Of a stretch of DNA of 64,000 nucleotides, positions 8,452-17,588 are shown piece after piece. This DNA is from AP-15 sp963703665 (GTDB lineage: Bacteria > Pseudomonadota > Alphaproteobacteria > ATCC43930 > CGMCC-115725). How positions within the stretch are numbered: the first letter of the stretch is position 1; every line of letters begins with the position of its first letter. The translations under genes and the position numbers were made by a program. Below the pieces are notes generated by a model, which made no database searches, had not been told where the DNA came from, and saw nothing but the letters and a program-made list of their open reading frames with translations. The stretch spans positions 744,001-808,000 of the forward strand of contig CAVPFB010000004.1 of assembly GCA_963703665.1 (NCBI GenBank), given 5' to 3'.

Positions 8452-9348
8452 CCCGCGATTTTGTCGGCTACGGCGGCGAGCCGCCCCATCGCCGGATGGC
8501 CCGGCGAGGCCCGCATCGCCATCAACTTCGTGATCAATTTCGAGGAGGGGTCGGAGCTCTCCTACCCGGCCGGCGACGGCGTTTCAGAGGGCGGGCTGAC
8601 CGAGATGCTCGGCAGCGACCTCGGGGTCAAGGGCCGCGACCTCGGCGCCGAGAGCATGTTCGAATATGGCGCCAGGGTCGGCTTCTGGCGGCTTCATCGG
8701 ATCTTCACCGGCTTTCAGGTGCCGGTGACGATCTTCGGCTGCGCCCGCGCGTTCGAGGCGAACCCGCCGGCCGCCGCCGCAATCGCCGCCAGCGACTGGG
8801 ACATCTGCAGCCACGGCTACCGCTGGACCAACCATCCGGGGCTGCCCGAGGCCGAGGAGCGCCGCCAGATCGCCGAGGCGGTGGCGCTGATCCGCCAAAC
8901 CACCGGCAAGACCCCGCTCGGCTGGTACTGCCGCTACGCCCCTTCCGAAAACACCCGCCGGCTGTTGGTCGAGCATGGCGGGTTTCTCTACGACAGCGAC
9001 ACCTACAATGACGAGCTGCCGTATTGGGTGCGGGTGGGCGACCAGCCGCATCTGGTCGTCCCCTATTCCTTGACCACCAATGATTCGAAGTTCGGCCGCG
9101 GCGTGTTCGGCTCGGGCGAGGATTTCTTCGCCTTGCTGCGCGACAGCTTCGACCTGCTCTACGAGGAGGGGGCCGATCGGCCGCGCATGATGTCGGTCGG
9201 CTTGCACATGCGCCTGACCGGTCATCCCGGCCGCGCCAAGGCGCTGATCCGCTTTATCGAGCACATCCGCGCCCACGACCGGGTGTGGGTCTGCCGGCGC
9301 GAGGACATCGCCCGCCACTGGATCGCCCGCCTTCCGCCGCCGGCATGA
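8448..9348 (+). CDS. PuuE-like polysaccharide deacetylase/allantoinase family protein, N-terminal frameshift
   Basis: The main frame carries the NodB-fold family linked to allantoin breakdown: ARIAINFVINFEEGSE, then SHGYRWTNHP with the metal-site His, then WYCRYAPSENTRRLL and LHMRLTGHPGRAKAL. The expected N-terminus (TRDFVGYGGEPPH) is encoded from GTG 8448, which overlaps the DUF29 stop, but in a frame one base off. One extra base near 8496 separates it from the body (total length 3n+1). Read literally, translation would have to start at TTG 8461. The error model is more likely, giving about 300 residues. PuuE-type enzymes open the hydantoin ring of allantoin without metal; the exact substrate is inferred. 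Confidence 0.75.
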
Positions 9349-9845
9349 GCGGCGGACCCGCTAGTTCCGGCCTCGACCTCGGCAGACGCGATGCCGCCCA
9401 AACGGCGCGTCTTAAATAAGCCGAACCGCGACTCGCCGCGCGATCGGACACTTTGTTAACAAATCCTTAGGATTTTGCCGATACCGGCGCCGGCATCCTT
9501 TTGCCGGCCTCGACCGACATCAGATGTTTGAAAACAACCTGGGACATGCGCAAGAATAAGGCTGGTGCATTTAAGTGAAACAAACCCGAAGCCGTCGTTA
9601 CGCCTAGCTGAACCGCTGGCGGCCCGGCAAAAGGCCGCTGAAAAAGAAAGTGCACGGAGGGTTGACAGGGCCGATTTACCCTGTTTAGCTCAGATTGTTC
9701 CTCCCTGTCCTACCCGGATGCGTCGGCAACAATCCGGGACGACACCGATCTGCATTCCCGAGCCCATCCGATACAATTGGCATGGCGGTGTGGTCGTTCG
9801 TGCCTGCGGCGCGGGAATGCTCAACCCAGAAGGAGATGATGTCGG
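9349..9845 (+). other. Long leader region upstream of the RlpA gene, no gene seen
   Basis: About 500 bases without a supported gene. The first half includes an AT-rich segment (9440-9480, with TTGTTAACAAATCC). The second half holds a weak sigma-70-like match listed separately. No riboswitch or small RNA could be recognised by eye. Confidence 0.45.
9662..9690 (+). promoter_or_regulatory. Weak sigma-70-type promoter candidate for the RlpA-like gene
   Basis: TTGACA at 9662-9667 is a perfect -35. After 17 bases the hexamer TTAGCT is a poor -10. It would give a leader of about 150 bases before the RlpA-like ATG at 9846. Confidence 0.28.
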
Positions 9846-10524
9846 ATGCCCTTGCGTCAGACGATCGGCATTTCCCTCGCCTTGTTGGTGGCCTCCGCCG
9901 GCGCCATGGCCAAAACCCAGGAAACGAGCACCTCGCACCAGCCGAGCCAGCCTCCCGATGCGGGCCACCAGAGATCGGCAAATCGAACCGAGAAACCCCG
10001 AAGTTTGCCGCGGCTCGTCCAAGCCCGATCGCCGTCGCGGCTGGCCCGGCATCGCCAGGCACGGGTCCGCTACCGGAATGCGGTGGCGTACCGGACCGAC
10101 AATCGCGGCGCCGAACCGAGCGATCTCAATTGGGGTACGACGCGCGTGGTCGGGTCTCCGGAAATCGGGCAGGCGGCATGGTACGACCTGGTCGGCGGCC
10201 GGACCTCGAGCGGCGAGCGGCTCGACACGGTGAACTCCGACCGCCGCCCATCGCTCGCTGCCGCTTGGCTCCTGCGCCAAGGTGACCGACCTCGACACCG
10301 GGCGATCGGTGATCGTCAAGATCAACGACCGCGGCCCCTACCATCGCCGCTTCATCATCGATCTGTCGCCGCGCGCCGCCGAGGAGCTCGGGATGAGGTA
10401 TGCCGGCGTGGCGGCGGTCGCGGTCGAGCCCGTCACCGTCGAGCCCGGGCGACAGCGCCGGCTGCGGCCGCCGCGTCGCCGCCGACTTTGGCCGCCGTGT
10501 ACCGAACCGCGGGCACCAATCTGA
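9846..10524 (+). pseudogene. RlpA-like septal ring/lytic transglycosylase domain protein, frameshifted
   Basis: The first frame supplies a signal peptide (MPLRQTIGISLALLVASAGA) and the start of the double-psi beta-barrel (GQAAWYDLVGGRTSSGERLD). The second supplies the rest: TAAHRSLPLGSCAKVTDLD, then VIVKINDRGPY and IIDLSPRAAEELGM, with the barrel Asp in NDRGP. They join at about 10235, where one extra base is present. RlpA proteins bind denuded peptidoglycan at the septum, and some cleave it. With the frame restored the protein is about 225 residues, secreted, with an Arg/Pro-rich tail. A simple base error is the likeliest cause. Confidence 0.75.
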
Positions 10525-10594
10525 CGCAATAGGCATGCTGATCGGCGATCGGAGGCCGATGACGGCTCCGCCCTATTGCTTCTGAGCGGCAGCC

Positions 10595-10961
10595 TCAGCA
10601 GGCGGCCGGGTCGGGGTGCAGATGGCGCTCGAGGCCCCGCACCCGCTCCTCGATCTCGCTGTACAGGATGCCGTGGCCGAGCACCGATGAGTGATAATGG
10701 GGCAAGGTCCCGCGCAAATCCGCCAGGCTCGCCGAAAGCTCATCGTGTTCAGGGTCGTGCCCGTTCACGACATCAGCGAGCTCGTCGAGCTTTCCCGCAT
10801 GCCCGTTGACGGTGACCATCAGGTCGCTGAGCTTGCCGGCATGCTCGTCGAACCCGCGGTCAACCGAATCGAAGTGCCGGTCGTGCCCGGAAACGATCGC
10901 GGGCGACCTCGGTCAGCAGCTGACAGACCGCTCCGATATCGGGGCGGTCGCGCCCGCTCAT
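10595..10961 (-). CDS. Small coiled-coil protein of unknown function, probable frameshift
   Basis: The intact 74-residue part begins MVTVNGHAGKLDELADVV and is rich in heptad-like D/E/L/H. Upstream, in the same frame, the sequence reads HFDSVDRGFDEHAGKLSDL, continuing the same pattern with HAGKL repeated. One base further round, an ATG at 10961 starts MSGRDRPDIGAVCQLLTEVA. Joining them requires removal of one base near 10890, giving about 121 residues. The repeated HAGKL(S/D)xL unit suggests a coiled-coil rod. It lies 8 bases downstream of the LVIVD gene, so probably in its operon. No function is proposed. Confidence 0.45.
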
Positions 10962-10968
10962 CCGGCGA

Positions 10969-12196
10969 TTATCCGCGGTATTGCAGAATTGTCAGCCCCG
11001 CATTGACGTCGGTCAGATACATCAGCCCGTCCGGCGCGACATAGACGTCGTTGGACTGGATCACCCGCGGCCGGTTCGGGCGCGGATCGACCATGTGCTC
11101 GGGCGCCGGCGGCACGAAATGCCCGACCGCGCGTGGCTGAAACGGGTCCGAAATGTCGAATACGCGGACCCCGGCATTCTGGTAGGTCGCGAACACCAGG
11201 GTCGAGCTGACCAGCGATCCCGGACGGTTCTCATGCAGATTGTGCGGGCCGAATTTGGCGCCCTTGGCGCAATAATCCTCCTCGTCCGGGGTCGGCAGGG
11301 TGGCGATCGACACCGGGCTCGCCGGATCCCGCACGTCGAACACCCAACAGCGCTGGATGCCGTTGGCGCAATTGTCCAAGTTTCCTTCGTCTGCCGCGAT
11401 CAGCAAGTCGCGGTCGGGCAATGGCAACGGCGTGTGGGTGCCGCCGCCGAACGGCGGCGACCAGTTGCGCCGGCCGAGCAGCCTGGGTGCGGTCGGGTCC
11501 GAGACGTCGTGGATCGTCAGTCCGCCGTCGCGCCAGGCGCCGTAGGCGAGGTTGCCGGCGATGATCGCGTGATGCAGCGCATAGCGCCGGCCCCTTGGCC
11601 AGGTGGGGGTCTCGCCGCCGGCCGCGTGCATGCCGGGCAGCCACCAGCGCCCGACCACCTCGGGCCGGGTCGGCTCCTTCATGTCGATGACCGCCAGGAT
11701 ATGGTCGGTGAATCCCTCCCAATGCGCCGAGGCGTAGGCATAGCGCCCGCCGACATACCAGAGGCGATGCAGCCCCAGCCCCTCGACCGGCATAAAGGCG
11801 ATCTCGCGCGGCTCGGCCGGGCGGGAGATGTCGTACACCCGCAAGCCCGCGGCGAACGCCTTCTCGCGCCGGGTGAAGGTGTCGGTGATCGAGCCTTTGA
11901 AATAATCGTTGGGATCGGAATAGCCTTGCAATACCCAGATATTCGGGGAATTGACCGTCAGCAGCAGGTCTTCGATGGGTCTGCAGGTGAAAGGCCCGAG
12001 AGTTCGGCGGCGCGGCGACGAAGTTCGCGGTGCGCGGGTTCTTCGGGTCGCGGACATCGACAACGGTGAAGCCGTCGCTGAACATATGGCCGACAAAGGC
12101 ATGGCCCTTGTGGACCATGACCTGCACCCCATCGCCGCGGCCGCCCTGGTCGCAGCTGCCGACGAAATCGATGTTGCGCGCCGAGACCGGGATCAT
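10969..12196 (-). CDS. LVIVD-repeat beta-propeller-like protein, one-base frameshift
   Basis: From ATG 12196 (after GAGGAG) the protein begins MIPVSARNIDFVGSCDQGGR and carries blades of the LVIVD type: FTVVDVRDPKNPR, LRVYDISRPAEPREI, LTIHDVSDPTAPRLLG, CWVFDVRDPASPVSI, VRVFDISDPFQPRAVG. The frame changes once near 11966, between FHLQTH and EDLLLTVNSPN (one extra base). Restored, it is about 408 residues without a clear signal peptide. Such propellers usually serve as binding scaffolds. The adjacent cupin is 11 bases upstream and shares its direction, suggesting one operon, perhaps for catabolism of an aromatic or phenolic compound; that is conjecture. Confidence 0.75.
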
Positions 12197-12207
12197 CGCG
12201 AAGCTCC

Positions 12208-12612
12208 TCAGGCCGCCGGGTTCTGCGTGAAGTAGTCGAGATCCTCGGGACGCGGCCGCCAGTTCGGGTTGCTCGGCCATTCCCTGGTGCGGCCGGACAT
12301 CGCCTCGCCGTAGCGCACCCGGAACAGCAGGGTGCGCTGCGGGCCGTTCTTATACTCGTGCAGTTCGCCGCGCGGATGGACCACGAACGCGCCCGGCGCG
12401 ATCGCGATCGTCTCGTTGGGTGTGCGCATCGTGCCGCCGCCCTCGAAGCAGAAATAGATTTCGGTCGCGTCGGGATGACAGTGATAGGGGCTGGTCTGGC
12501 CCGGCTCCCAGCAGGCGATCGTCACATCGCCCTCGCCGGTCGTGCCCAGCACCCGTTCCAGATGCTTTTTCGGGTCGAACGCCTGCTCGGCCTTCAAATT
12601 GAAACTATACAT
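12208..12612 (-). CDS. Small cupin-domain protein
   Basis: This 134-residue single-domain cupin shows both conserved motifs. Motif 1 is GQTSPYHCHPDATEIYFCFEG, with two His and a Glu as metal ligands. Motif 2 is PGAFVVHPRGELHEY, with the last His. ATG 12612 follows GGAGGGGGG, and the frame upstream lacks homology. It lies immediately upstream of the LVIVD protein in the same direction. It could be a metal-dependent dioxygenase, an isomerase or a binding protein. Confidence 0.82.
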   Translation of the reverse strand: MYSFNLKAEQAFDPKKHLERVLGTTGEGDVTIACWEPGQTSPYHCHPDATEIYFCFEGGGTMRTPNETIAIAPGAFVVHPRGELHEYKNGPQRTLLFRVRYGEAMSGRTREWPSNPNWRPRPEDLDYFTQNPAA

Positions 12613-12746
12613 CGGCCCCCCTCCGTGATTTCCGCCGCAGCCTAAACCGCGCACGGACGGCCAGCAAGCCAACGGCAATGCAAACGGGCTGGACGAAGCA
12701 GGGAACCATCCATAGCTTCGTCGCGTCGATCGAGCGGGAGGAAGTG

Positions 12747-13631
12747 ATGACCCAAGCGAGCCGCTTTCGCCAGTTGCTGCACCGGGACGGCTTGGTGGTG
12801 GCGCCCGGCGCCTATGATTGCATCACCGCCAAGTTGATCGCGCAGGCCGGGTTCGATGCGGTTTATATGACCGGCGCCGGCACCGCTGCGACCTTGGGCT
12901 ACCCCGATTTCGGTCTGGTCACGATGACGGAGATGGTCGGCAACGCCGAGCGCATCGCCGCCGCCATCGATGTCCCGGTGATCGCCGACGCCGACACCGG
13001 CTACGGCAATGAGCTCAACGTGTTTCGCACGGTGCGCGAGTTCGAGCGCAGCGGGGTTGCCGGCATCCACATCGAAGACCAGGGCTTTCCGAAGAAATGC
13101 GGCCATCTCGACGACAAGGAGATCGTGCCGCGCGAGGATTGGCTAGCCAAGATCCGCGCCGCCTCCGCGGCCCGCCGCGATCGGGACTTCCTGATCATTG
13201 CCCGCACCGATGCACGCGCCGTCTCCGGTTTCGACGAGGCGATCGCCCGAGCCAACGCCGCCCTCGTCGGCGGCGCCGAGATGGCCTTTGTCGAAGCGCC
13301 GCAAACCTTGGAAGAGGTCGCCGCGGTGCCGCGGCTGGTCCGCGGGCCGTGCCTCTTAAATGTTGTCTACGGCGGCAAGACCCCCGACCTCGATCTGCGC
13401 GAGGCCGCGGCGATGGGCTACAAGCTGGCGATCGTGCCGGGGCTCCTGATGAAATGCGTGGTCGGCATCTGCGAGGAAAAGCTCTCGGAGCTGAAGGCGA
13501 TCCGCCGCCATCCCGCACCGCCGAAGGAAATGACCGTGCGCGAGATGTTCCAGCGCGTCGGGGCCGACGAATGGGACGCCCGGCGGAGCCAATTCCGCAC
13601 CCCCGCCCCGGACCGCAGCGCAGCGGAATAG
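12747..13631 (+). CDS. Isocitrate lyase/PEP mutase superfamily enzyme
   Basis: The 294-residue TIM barrel begins MTQASRFRQLLHRDGLVVAP. It carries the family marks GAYDCITAKLIAQAGFDAVY, VIADADTGYGNELN (Mg-binding Asp pair), IEDQGFPKKCGH (with the catalytic Cys of lyases) and IARTDAR. A KKCGH loop favours a C-C lyase such as 2-methylisocitrate lyase or oxaloacetate decarboxylase over a P-C mutase. GGGAGG precedes the ATG. It is divergent from the cupin/LVIVD pair. The substrate remains open. Confidence 0.85.
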   Translation: MTQASRFRQLLHRDGLVVAPGAYDCITAKLIAQAGFDAVYMTGAGTAATLGYPDFGLVTMTEMVGNAERIAAAIDVPVIADADTGYGNELNVFRTVREFERSGVAGIHIEDQGFPKKCGHLDDKEIVPREDWLAKIRAASAARRDRDFLIIARTDARAVSGFDEAIARANAALVGGAEMAFVEAPQTLEEVAAVPRLVRGPCLLNVVYGGKTPDLDLREAAAMGYKLAIVPGLLMKCVVGICEEKLSELKAIRRHPAPPKEMTVREMFQRVGADEWDARRSQFRTPAPDRSAAE

Positions 13632-13690
13632 CGCGGATTTGTCCAGTCGACTGTCGTGCCGCGATTGAGGGCTCGCCGCGCCGCGATTCG

Positions 13691-13730
13691 CCTCCCTCGC
13701 CCCGCTTGCGGGGTGAGGGTCGGGGTGAGG
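13691..13730. repeat. Dispersed palindromic element overlapping the RluA-like start
   Basis: The 10-base arms CTCGCCCCGC and GCGGGGTGAG (13696-13705 and 13708-13717) form a near-perfect hairpin with a TT loop and are followed by the GGTCGGGGTGAGG tail. This is the pattern of a widespread proteobacterial intergenic repeat whose translation reads PSPRLRGEGRGE. The TTG at 13706, the only plausible start of the following gene, lies in its loop. Confidence 0.7.
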
Positions 13731-14422
13731 AGTCTTCGCTCGCGGATCGCATTCTTTATCGCGACGGTCTGGTGCTGGTCATCGACAAGCCGGCCGGGAT
13801 CGCGGTGCATCCGGGGCCGGGCGGCGGCCCGAACCTCGAAAGCGAGCTCTCAGCACTGCGCTTCGGCCTGCCGCGACCTCCTGCCCTCGCCCATCGCTTG
13901 GACCGCGACACCAGCGGCTGCCTGGCGCTCGGCCGCCATCCCAAAGCTTTGCGGAGGCTCGGCAAGCTGTTCGCCGCGGGCCGGGTGGAGAAGCTCTACT
14001 GGGCGCTGGTCGACGGCGCGCCGTCCGAGCCCGAAGGCCGGATCGAGACCGGACTGAAAAAGCTTACCCGTGGCGCCGGCTGGCGGATGGCGATCGACCC
14101 CGAAGGCCAGCGCGCGGTCACCGATTACCGGATGCTCGGCATGGCCGACGGCCGCGCCTGGCTCGAATTGCGGCCGCGCACAGGCCGGACGCATCAGATC
14201 CGCGTGCATTGCGCGGAACTCGGCTGTCCGGTCGTCGGCGACCCGGTCTATGGCCGGGTGGACGGCGCGCCGCTGATGCTCCATGCCCGCGCGATCGCCT
14301 TGCCGCTCTATCCCGCGAAGCCGCCGATTGCGGTCACCGCGCCCTTGCCGCGGCATATGCTCGCGGCCTTGCAGCGGCTCGGCTATGATCCTGCCGAACG
14401 CAGCGCGTCGGAGCCGAGTTGA
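13706..14422 (+). CDS. RluA-family pseudouridine synthase
   Basis: This enzyme makes pseudouridine in rRNA or tRNA. It has the RluA catalytic signature AHRLDRDTSGCLALGR, with the nucleophilic Asp in LDRDTSG. It also has LVLVIDKPAGIAVHPGPG at the start, ELRPRTGRTHQIRVHCAELG, and GDPVYG near the end. There is no S4 domain. The start is uncertain: family homology begins about residue 15, no ATG lies between it and the upstream stop, and TTG 13706 (inside a repeat hairpin) is the only usable codon. That gives 238 residues. The stop touches the GTG start of the GNAT gene. Confidence 0.82.
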   Translation: MRGEGRGEESSLADRILYRDGLVLVIDKPAGIAVHPGPGGGPNLESELSALRFGLPRPPALAHRLDRDTSGCLALGRHPKALRRLGKLFAAGRVEKLYWALVDGAPSEPEGRIETGLKKLTRGAGWRMAIDPEGQRAVTDYRMLGMADGRAWLELRPRTGRTHQIRVHCAELGCPVVGDPVYGRVDGAPLMLHARAIALPLYPAKPPIAVTAPLPRHMLAALQRLGYDPAERSASEPS

Positions 14423-14423
14423 G

Positions 14424-14948
14424 GTGAATGCTACGAAGCTGGAGATTCGACGGTTGCTGCGGGCCGATGCCGCCTTCTATCGCGACATTCGGCTCGAGGC
14501 GCTGGAACTGAGCCCGGAAGCCTTTGGCAGCACCTTTGCGGTGGAAAGCGCCGAGCCGCTGGTGTGGTTCGCCGACCGCCTCGACGCTGCTGCGGTGTTT
14601 GGCGCGTTCATCGGACCCGAATTGCTCGGCGTTGCCGGCTTTTTTGCCGGGCAGGGGCCGAAAGAGGCCCACAAGGGTGTTCTCTGGGGCATGTATGTGC
14701 GGCCGAAGGCGAGACGGACCGGCGTCAGCCGGCGGCTGGTCGAGGCGGTCATCGACCATGCGCGCCACGAAGTCGAGGTGCTCCAGCTGACCGTCGTTAC
14801 CGACAACGAGCGCGCGCGGCGCCTATATGCGAGCCTCGGCTTTGTCGAATACGGCATCGAGAAGAATTCCTTGAAGCAGAACGGGCGCTACTGGGACGAG
14901 GTGCTGATGGCCAGGCCGCTGCCGCCGGCGCTGGAGCCGCGGCCGTGA
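14424..14948 (+). CDS. GNAT-family N-acetyltransferase
   Basis: The 174-residue protein reads KLEIRRLLRADAAFYRDIRL and LEALELSPEAFGSTF, then LWGMYVRPKARRTGVSRRLV, the acetyl-CoA pyrophosphate loop of GNAT enzymes, and TVVTDNERARRLYASLGFVEYG. It resembles RimI/YjcF-type acetyltransferases with an unknown acceptor. GTG 14424 begins one base after the stop of the pseudouridine synthase, and its own stop overlaps the GTG of purB (GTGA), so three genes are coupled. Confidence 0.82.
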   Translation: MNATKLEIRRLLRADAAFYRDIRLEALELSPEAFGSTFAVESAEPLVWFADRLDAAAVFGAFIGPELLGVAGFFAGQGPKEAHKGVLWGMYVRPKARRTGVSRRLVEAVIDHARHEVEVLQLTVVTDNERARRLYASLGFVEYGIEKNSLKQNGRYWDEVLMARPLPPALEPRP

Positions 14949-16240
14949 TCCCGCGCTACAGCCGCCCGCAGATGGCCCGGATCTGGGCGCCGGAAAATTA
15001 CTTCCGCATCCAGCTCGACATCGAGGCCTATGCCTGCGAAGCGCAGGAACAGCTCGGCGTTATTCCTGCCGGCACGACAAAGGCGGTGCGCGAACGCGGC
15101 GCTTTCGAGGTTTCGCGCATCCGTGAGATCGAGCGCGAGGTCCGTCACGAGACCATCGCCTTCCTGACCAATGTCGCCGAACATGTCGGAGCCGCGGCGC
15201 GCTTCGTACATCAGGGGATGACTTCGAGCGATGTGCTCGACACCTGCCTCGCGGTGCAGCTGAAAGATGCGGCGGACCTGCTGCTCTGCGATCTCGATGC
15301 GGTGCTGGCCGCGCTGAAGCGGCGCGCGCTCGAATATAAATACACGCCGATGGTCGCGCGCAGCCACGGCGTCCACGCCGAGCCGACCACTTTCGGCCTG
15401 AAGCTCGCCGGGCATTGGGCGGAGTTCGCCCGCAACCGTGAGCGCCTGGTCGCCGCGCGCCAAGAGATCGCAACCTGCGCCATTTCGGGTGCGGTCGGCA
15501 CTTTTGCCAATATCGACCCGCGGGTCGAAGCCCATGTCGCGGAGAAGCTCGGCCTCGAACCCGAGCCGATCTCCACCCAGATCATCCCGCGCGACCGGCA
15601 CGCCCAATATTTTCTGACGCTCGCCTTGATCGCCGCCGGGATCGAGCGTCTGGCGACCGAAATCCGCCACCTGCAGCGCACCGAATTGCGCGAGGCTCTG
15701 GAATATTTCGCCGAGGGGCAAAAGGGCTCGTCGGCAATGCCGCACAAGCGCAACCCGATCCTGTCGGAAAACCTGACCGGGCTGTCTCGGCTCATCCGCT
15801 CGACCGTCGTCCCCGCGCTCGAAAACGTCGTCACCTGGCATGAGCGCGACATCTCGCATTCCTCGGTCGAGCGGGTCATCGCCCCCGACGCTACGATCGC
15901 GCTCGATTTTGCGCTCAATCGGCTGGCCGGGCTGATCGACCGGATGATTGTCGATCCCGAACGGATGCGCGCGAACCTCGAATCACTGGGCGGGTTGGTT
16001 GATTCGCAGCGCGTGTTGCTCGCGCTGACCCAGGCCGGGATGAGCCGCGAGGACGCCTACGCCGCGGTCCAGCGCCACGCGATGGCCGCCTGGCGCGGCG
16101 AGGGCCGCTTCGCCGATCGGTTGAAGGCCGACCCGGAGATCGGCCGCCATCTCTCGGCGCAGACGATCGACGGCCTGTTCGATCCCGCCTATCATCTGAA
16201 ACATGTCGACACGATCTTTCGCCGCGTCTTCGGCGAGTAG
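14945..16240 (+). CDS. purB: Adenylosuccinate lyase
   Basis: PurB splits SAICAR to AICAR, and adenylosuccinate to AMP, releasing fumarate in purine synthesis. The 431-residue protein is the short bacterial type. It has the superfamily signature GSSAMPHKRNP (S262/S263 region, K268, N270), the SSDVLDT loop near residue 95, and RSHGVHAEP with the catalytic His. GTG 14945 overlaps the GNAT stop. The purS-Q-L block lies 2 kb downstream, so several de novo purine genes are clustered here. Confidence 0.95.
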   Translation: MIPRYSRPQMARIWAPENYFRIQLDIEAYACEAQEQLGVIPAGTTKAVRERGAFEVSRIREIEREVRHETIAFLTNVAEHVGAAARFVHQGMTSSDVLDTCLAVQLKDAADLLLCDLDAVLAALKRRALEYKYTPMVARSHGVHAEPTTFGLKLAGHWAEFARNRERLVAARQEIATCAISGAVGTFANIDPRVEAHVAEKLGLEPEPISTQIIPRDRHAQYFLTLALIAAGIERLATEIRHLQRTELREALEYFAEGQKGSSAMPHKRNPILSENLTGLSRLIRSTVVPALENVVTWHERDISHSSVERVIAPDATIALDFALNRLAGLIDRMIVDPERMRANLESLGGLVDSQRVLLALTQAGMSREDAYAAVQRHAMAAWRGEGRFADRLKADPEIGRHLSAQTIDGLFDPAYHLKHVDTIFRRVFGE

Positions 16241-16261
16241 CCCGGTCACAGGAGCAGCGAT

Positions 16262-17140
16262 ATGAGTTCGTTACGCAGCCGCAACGGTCCCCGGATCAGG
16301 CATGTCGCCGACGAGGGCGGCGCTTACGACACGATCACGGTCGAGAAGCTGACGCCGATCATCGGGGGCGAGGTCGGCGGCGTCGACCTGGCCGAGCCGC
16401 TTGGCAACCGCACCCTCGACGAGATCCACCGCGCGCTCGCCGAGAATTCGGTCATTTTTTTCCGCGACCAGCATTTGAGCGAAGACCAGCATCTCGCGTT
16501 CGGCCGCATGTTCGGCGATCTGCACATCCATCCGGCGGCGCCCTCGGCGCCGGGCAAGCCCGAACTGATGATCATCCACGCCGACAAGGATTCGCCGCGC
16601 GCCAATGGCGAAGGCTGGCACACCGACGTGTCCTGCGACCCCGAGCCGCCGATGGGCAGCATCCTCTATATCAGGAAATGTCCGCCCAATGGCGGCGACA
16701 CCCTGTTCGCCAGCATGTACGCCGCCTATGACGCTTTGTCCGATCGGATGAAGACCTATCTCGACGGGCTGACCGCCGAGCACACCGGCGAGCACTATCG
16801 CGGCCAGTACGCAAATTACGGCATTGCCGACAAGCCCGAGTACCCTCGCGCCGAGCATCCGGTTGTGCGCACTCATCCGGTGACCGGCAAGAAAGCGCTC
16901 TACGTCAACAAGGGTTTCACCCGCCGTATTGTCGGCATTCCGCTCGACGAGAGCGAGGGCATTCTGCGCTATCTGTACGAGCACATGGCGAACCCGCTGT
17001 TCCAATGCCGTTTCCATTGGCGGGAGAATTCGATCGCCTTTTGGGACAACCGCTGCGTCCAGCACCATGCGATGTGGGATTACTGGCCGCACACCCGCTC
17101 CGGCCACCGAGTCACGGTCAAGGGCGACCGGCCGGTGTGA
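16262..17140 (+). CDS. TauD/TfdA-family Fe(II)/2-oxoglutarate dioxygenase
   Basis: The 292-residue enzyme has the iron triad H120-D122 (EGWHTDVSCD) and a distal His near 268 (FWDNRCVQHHAMWDY), plus the 2-oxoglutarate-binding Arg region (TRSGHRVTV). The early IGGEVGGVDLAEPL is typical of taurine and 2,4-D dioxygenases. It should hydroxylate a substrate next to a sulfonate, ether or carboxylate and release it; the real substrate is unknown. ATG 16262 follows GGAGCAGC. It is 21 bases after purB and may be co-transcribed, but it has no obvious purine role. Confidence 0.87.
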   Translation: MSSLRSRNGPRIRHVADEGGAYDTITVEKLTPIIGGEVGGVDLAEPLGNRTLDEIHRALAENSVIFFRDQHLSEDQHLAFGRMFGDLHIHPAAPSAPGKPELMIIHADKDSPRANGEGWHTDVSCDPEPPMGSILYIRKCPPNGGDTLFASMYAAYDALSDRMKTYLDGLTAEHTGEHYRGQYANYGIADKPEYPRAEHPVVRTHPVTGKKALYVNKGFTRRIVGIPLDESEGILRYLYEHMANPLFQCRFHWRENSIAFWDNRCVQHHAMWDYWPHTRSGHRVTVKGDRPV

Positions 17141-17149
17141 GCAAGGGCT

Positions 17150-17470
17150 TTACTCGTTCATCAGCTGCTGCTTTGCCTGTGCGGCGAAATGATCGAGCTC
17201 GAAGGCGATGCGCGCCGGAGTGATGACAGGGTCCTGGGCGGCAAGGTCGGTGGAGAGCTTGTCGATGACGCGCTGGTCGCCGCCCGGCTGGAACTGCGCG
17301 GCGACGATGTCCTTGGCGTAGGCTTCCGCCGCGTCGGGGGCGAGGCCGAGACGCTGTGCCGCCCACAGCCCGAGCATCCGGTTGCGACGCGCTGTGGCCT
17401 TGAACCGGAGCTCCTCGTCGTGCTTGAAGCGGTTTTCGAACTCCCTTTCGCGGTCGGCAAAGGTGGTCAT
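17150..17470 (-). CDS. ATP synthase F1 inhibitor, zeta subunit (DUF1476)
   Basis: The 106-residue protein starts MTTFADREREFENRFKHDEE and continues LRFKATARRNRMLGLWAAQR, the conserved N-terminal inhibitory region and four-helix domain of the alphaproteobacterial F1-ATPase zeta subunit. It blocks ATP hydrolysis by F1. The C-terminus DHFAAQAKQQLMNE fits. ATG 17470 is selected because the homology begins exactly there. It is a single gene convergent with the dioxygenase, and a good taxonomic marker for Alphaproteobacteria. Confidence 0.88.
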   Translation of the reverse strand: MTTFADREREFENRFKHDEELRFKATARRNRMLGLWAAQRLGLAPDAAEAYAKDIVAAQFQPGGDQRVIDKLSTDLAAQDPVITPARIAFELDHFAAQAKQQLMNE

Positions 17471-17588
17471 CGTGCTCTCACCCCGGGCTATGCGGCGCCG
17501 CGCAAGCATCGCTTCTCGCGACATGGTGCGGCAATTTTACGGCGGCAAGCAAGTTTTGCCAGGAACTGTGAGGAATGTCAGAGGCTGA

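Noticed and set aside
13097..13705. N-terminal extension of the RluA frame back into the isocitrate-lyase-like gene
   Set aside because: This part overlaps a conserved enzyme in another frame and includes the repeat; the extension has no pseudouridine-synthase homology.
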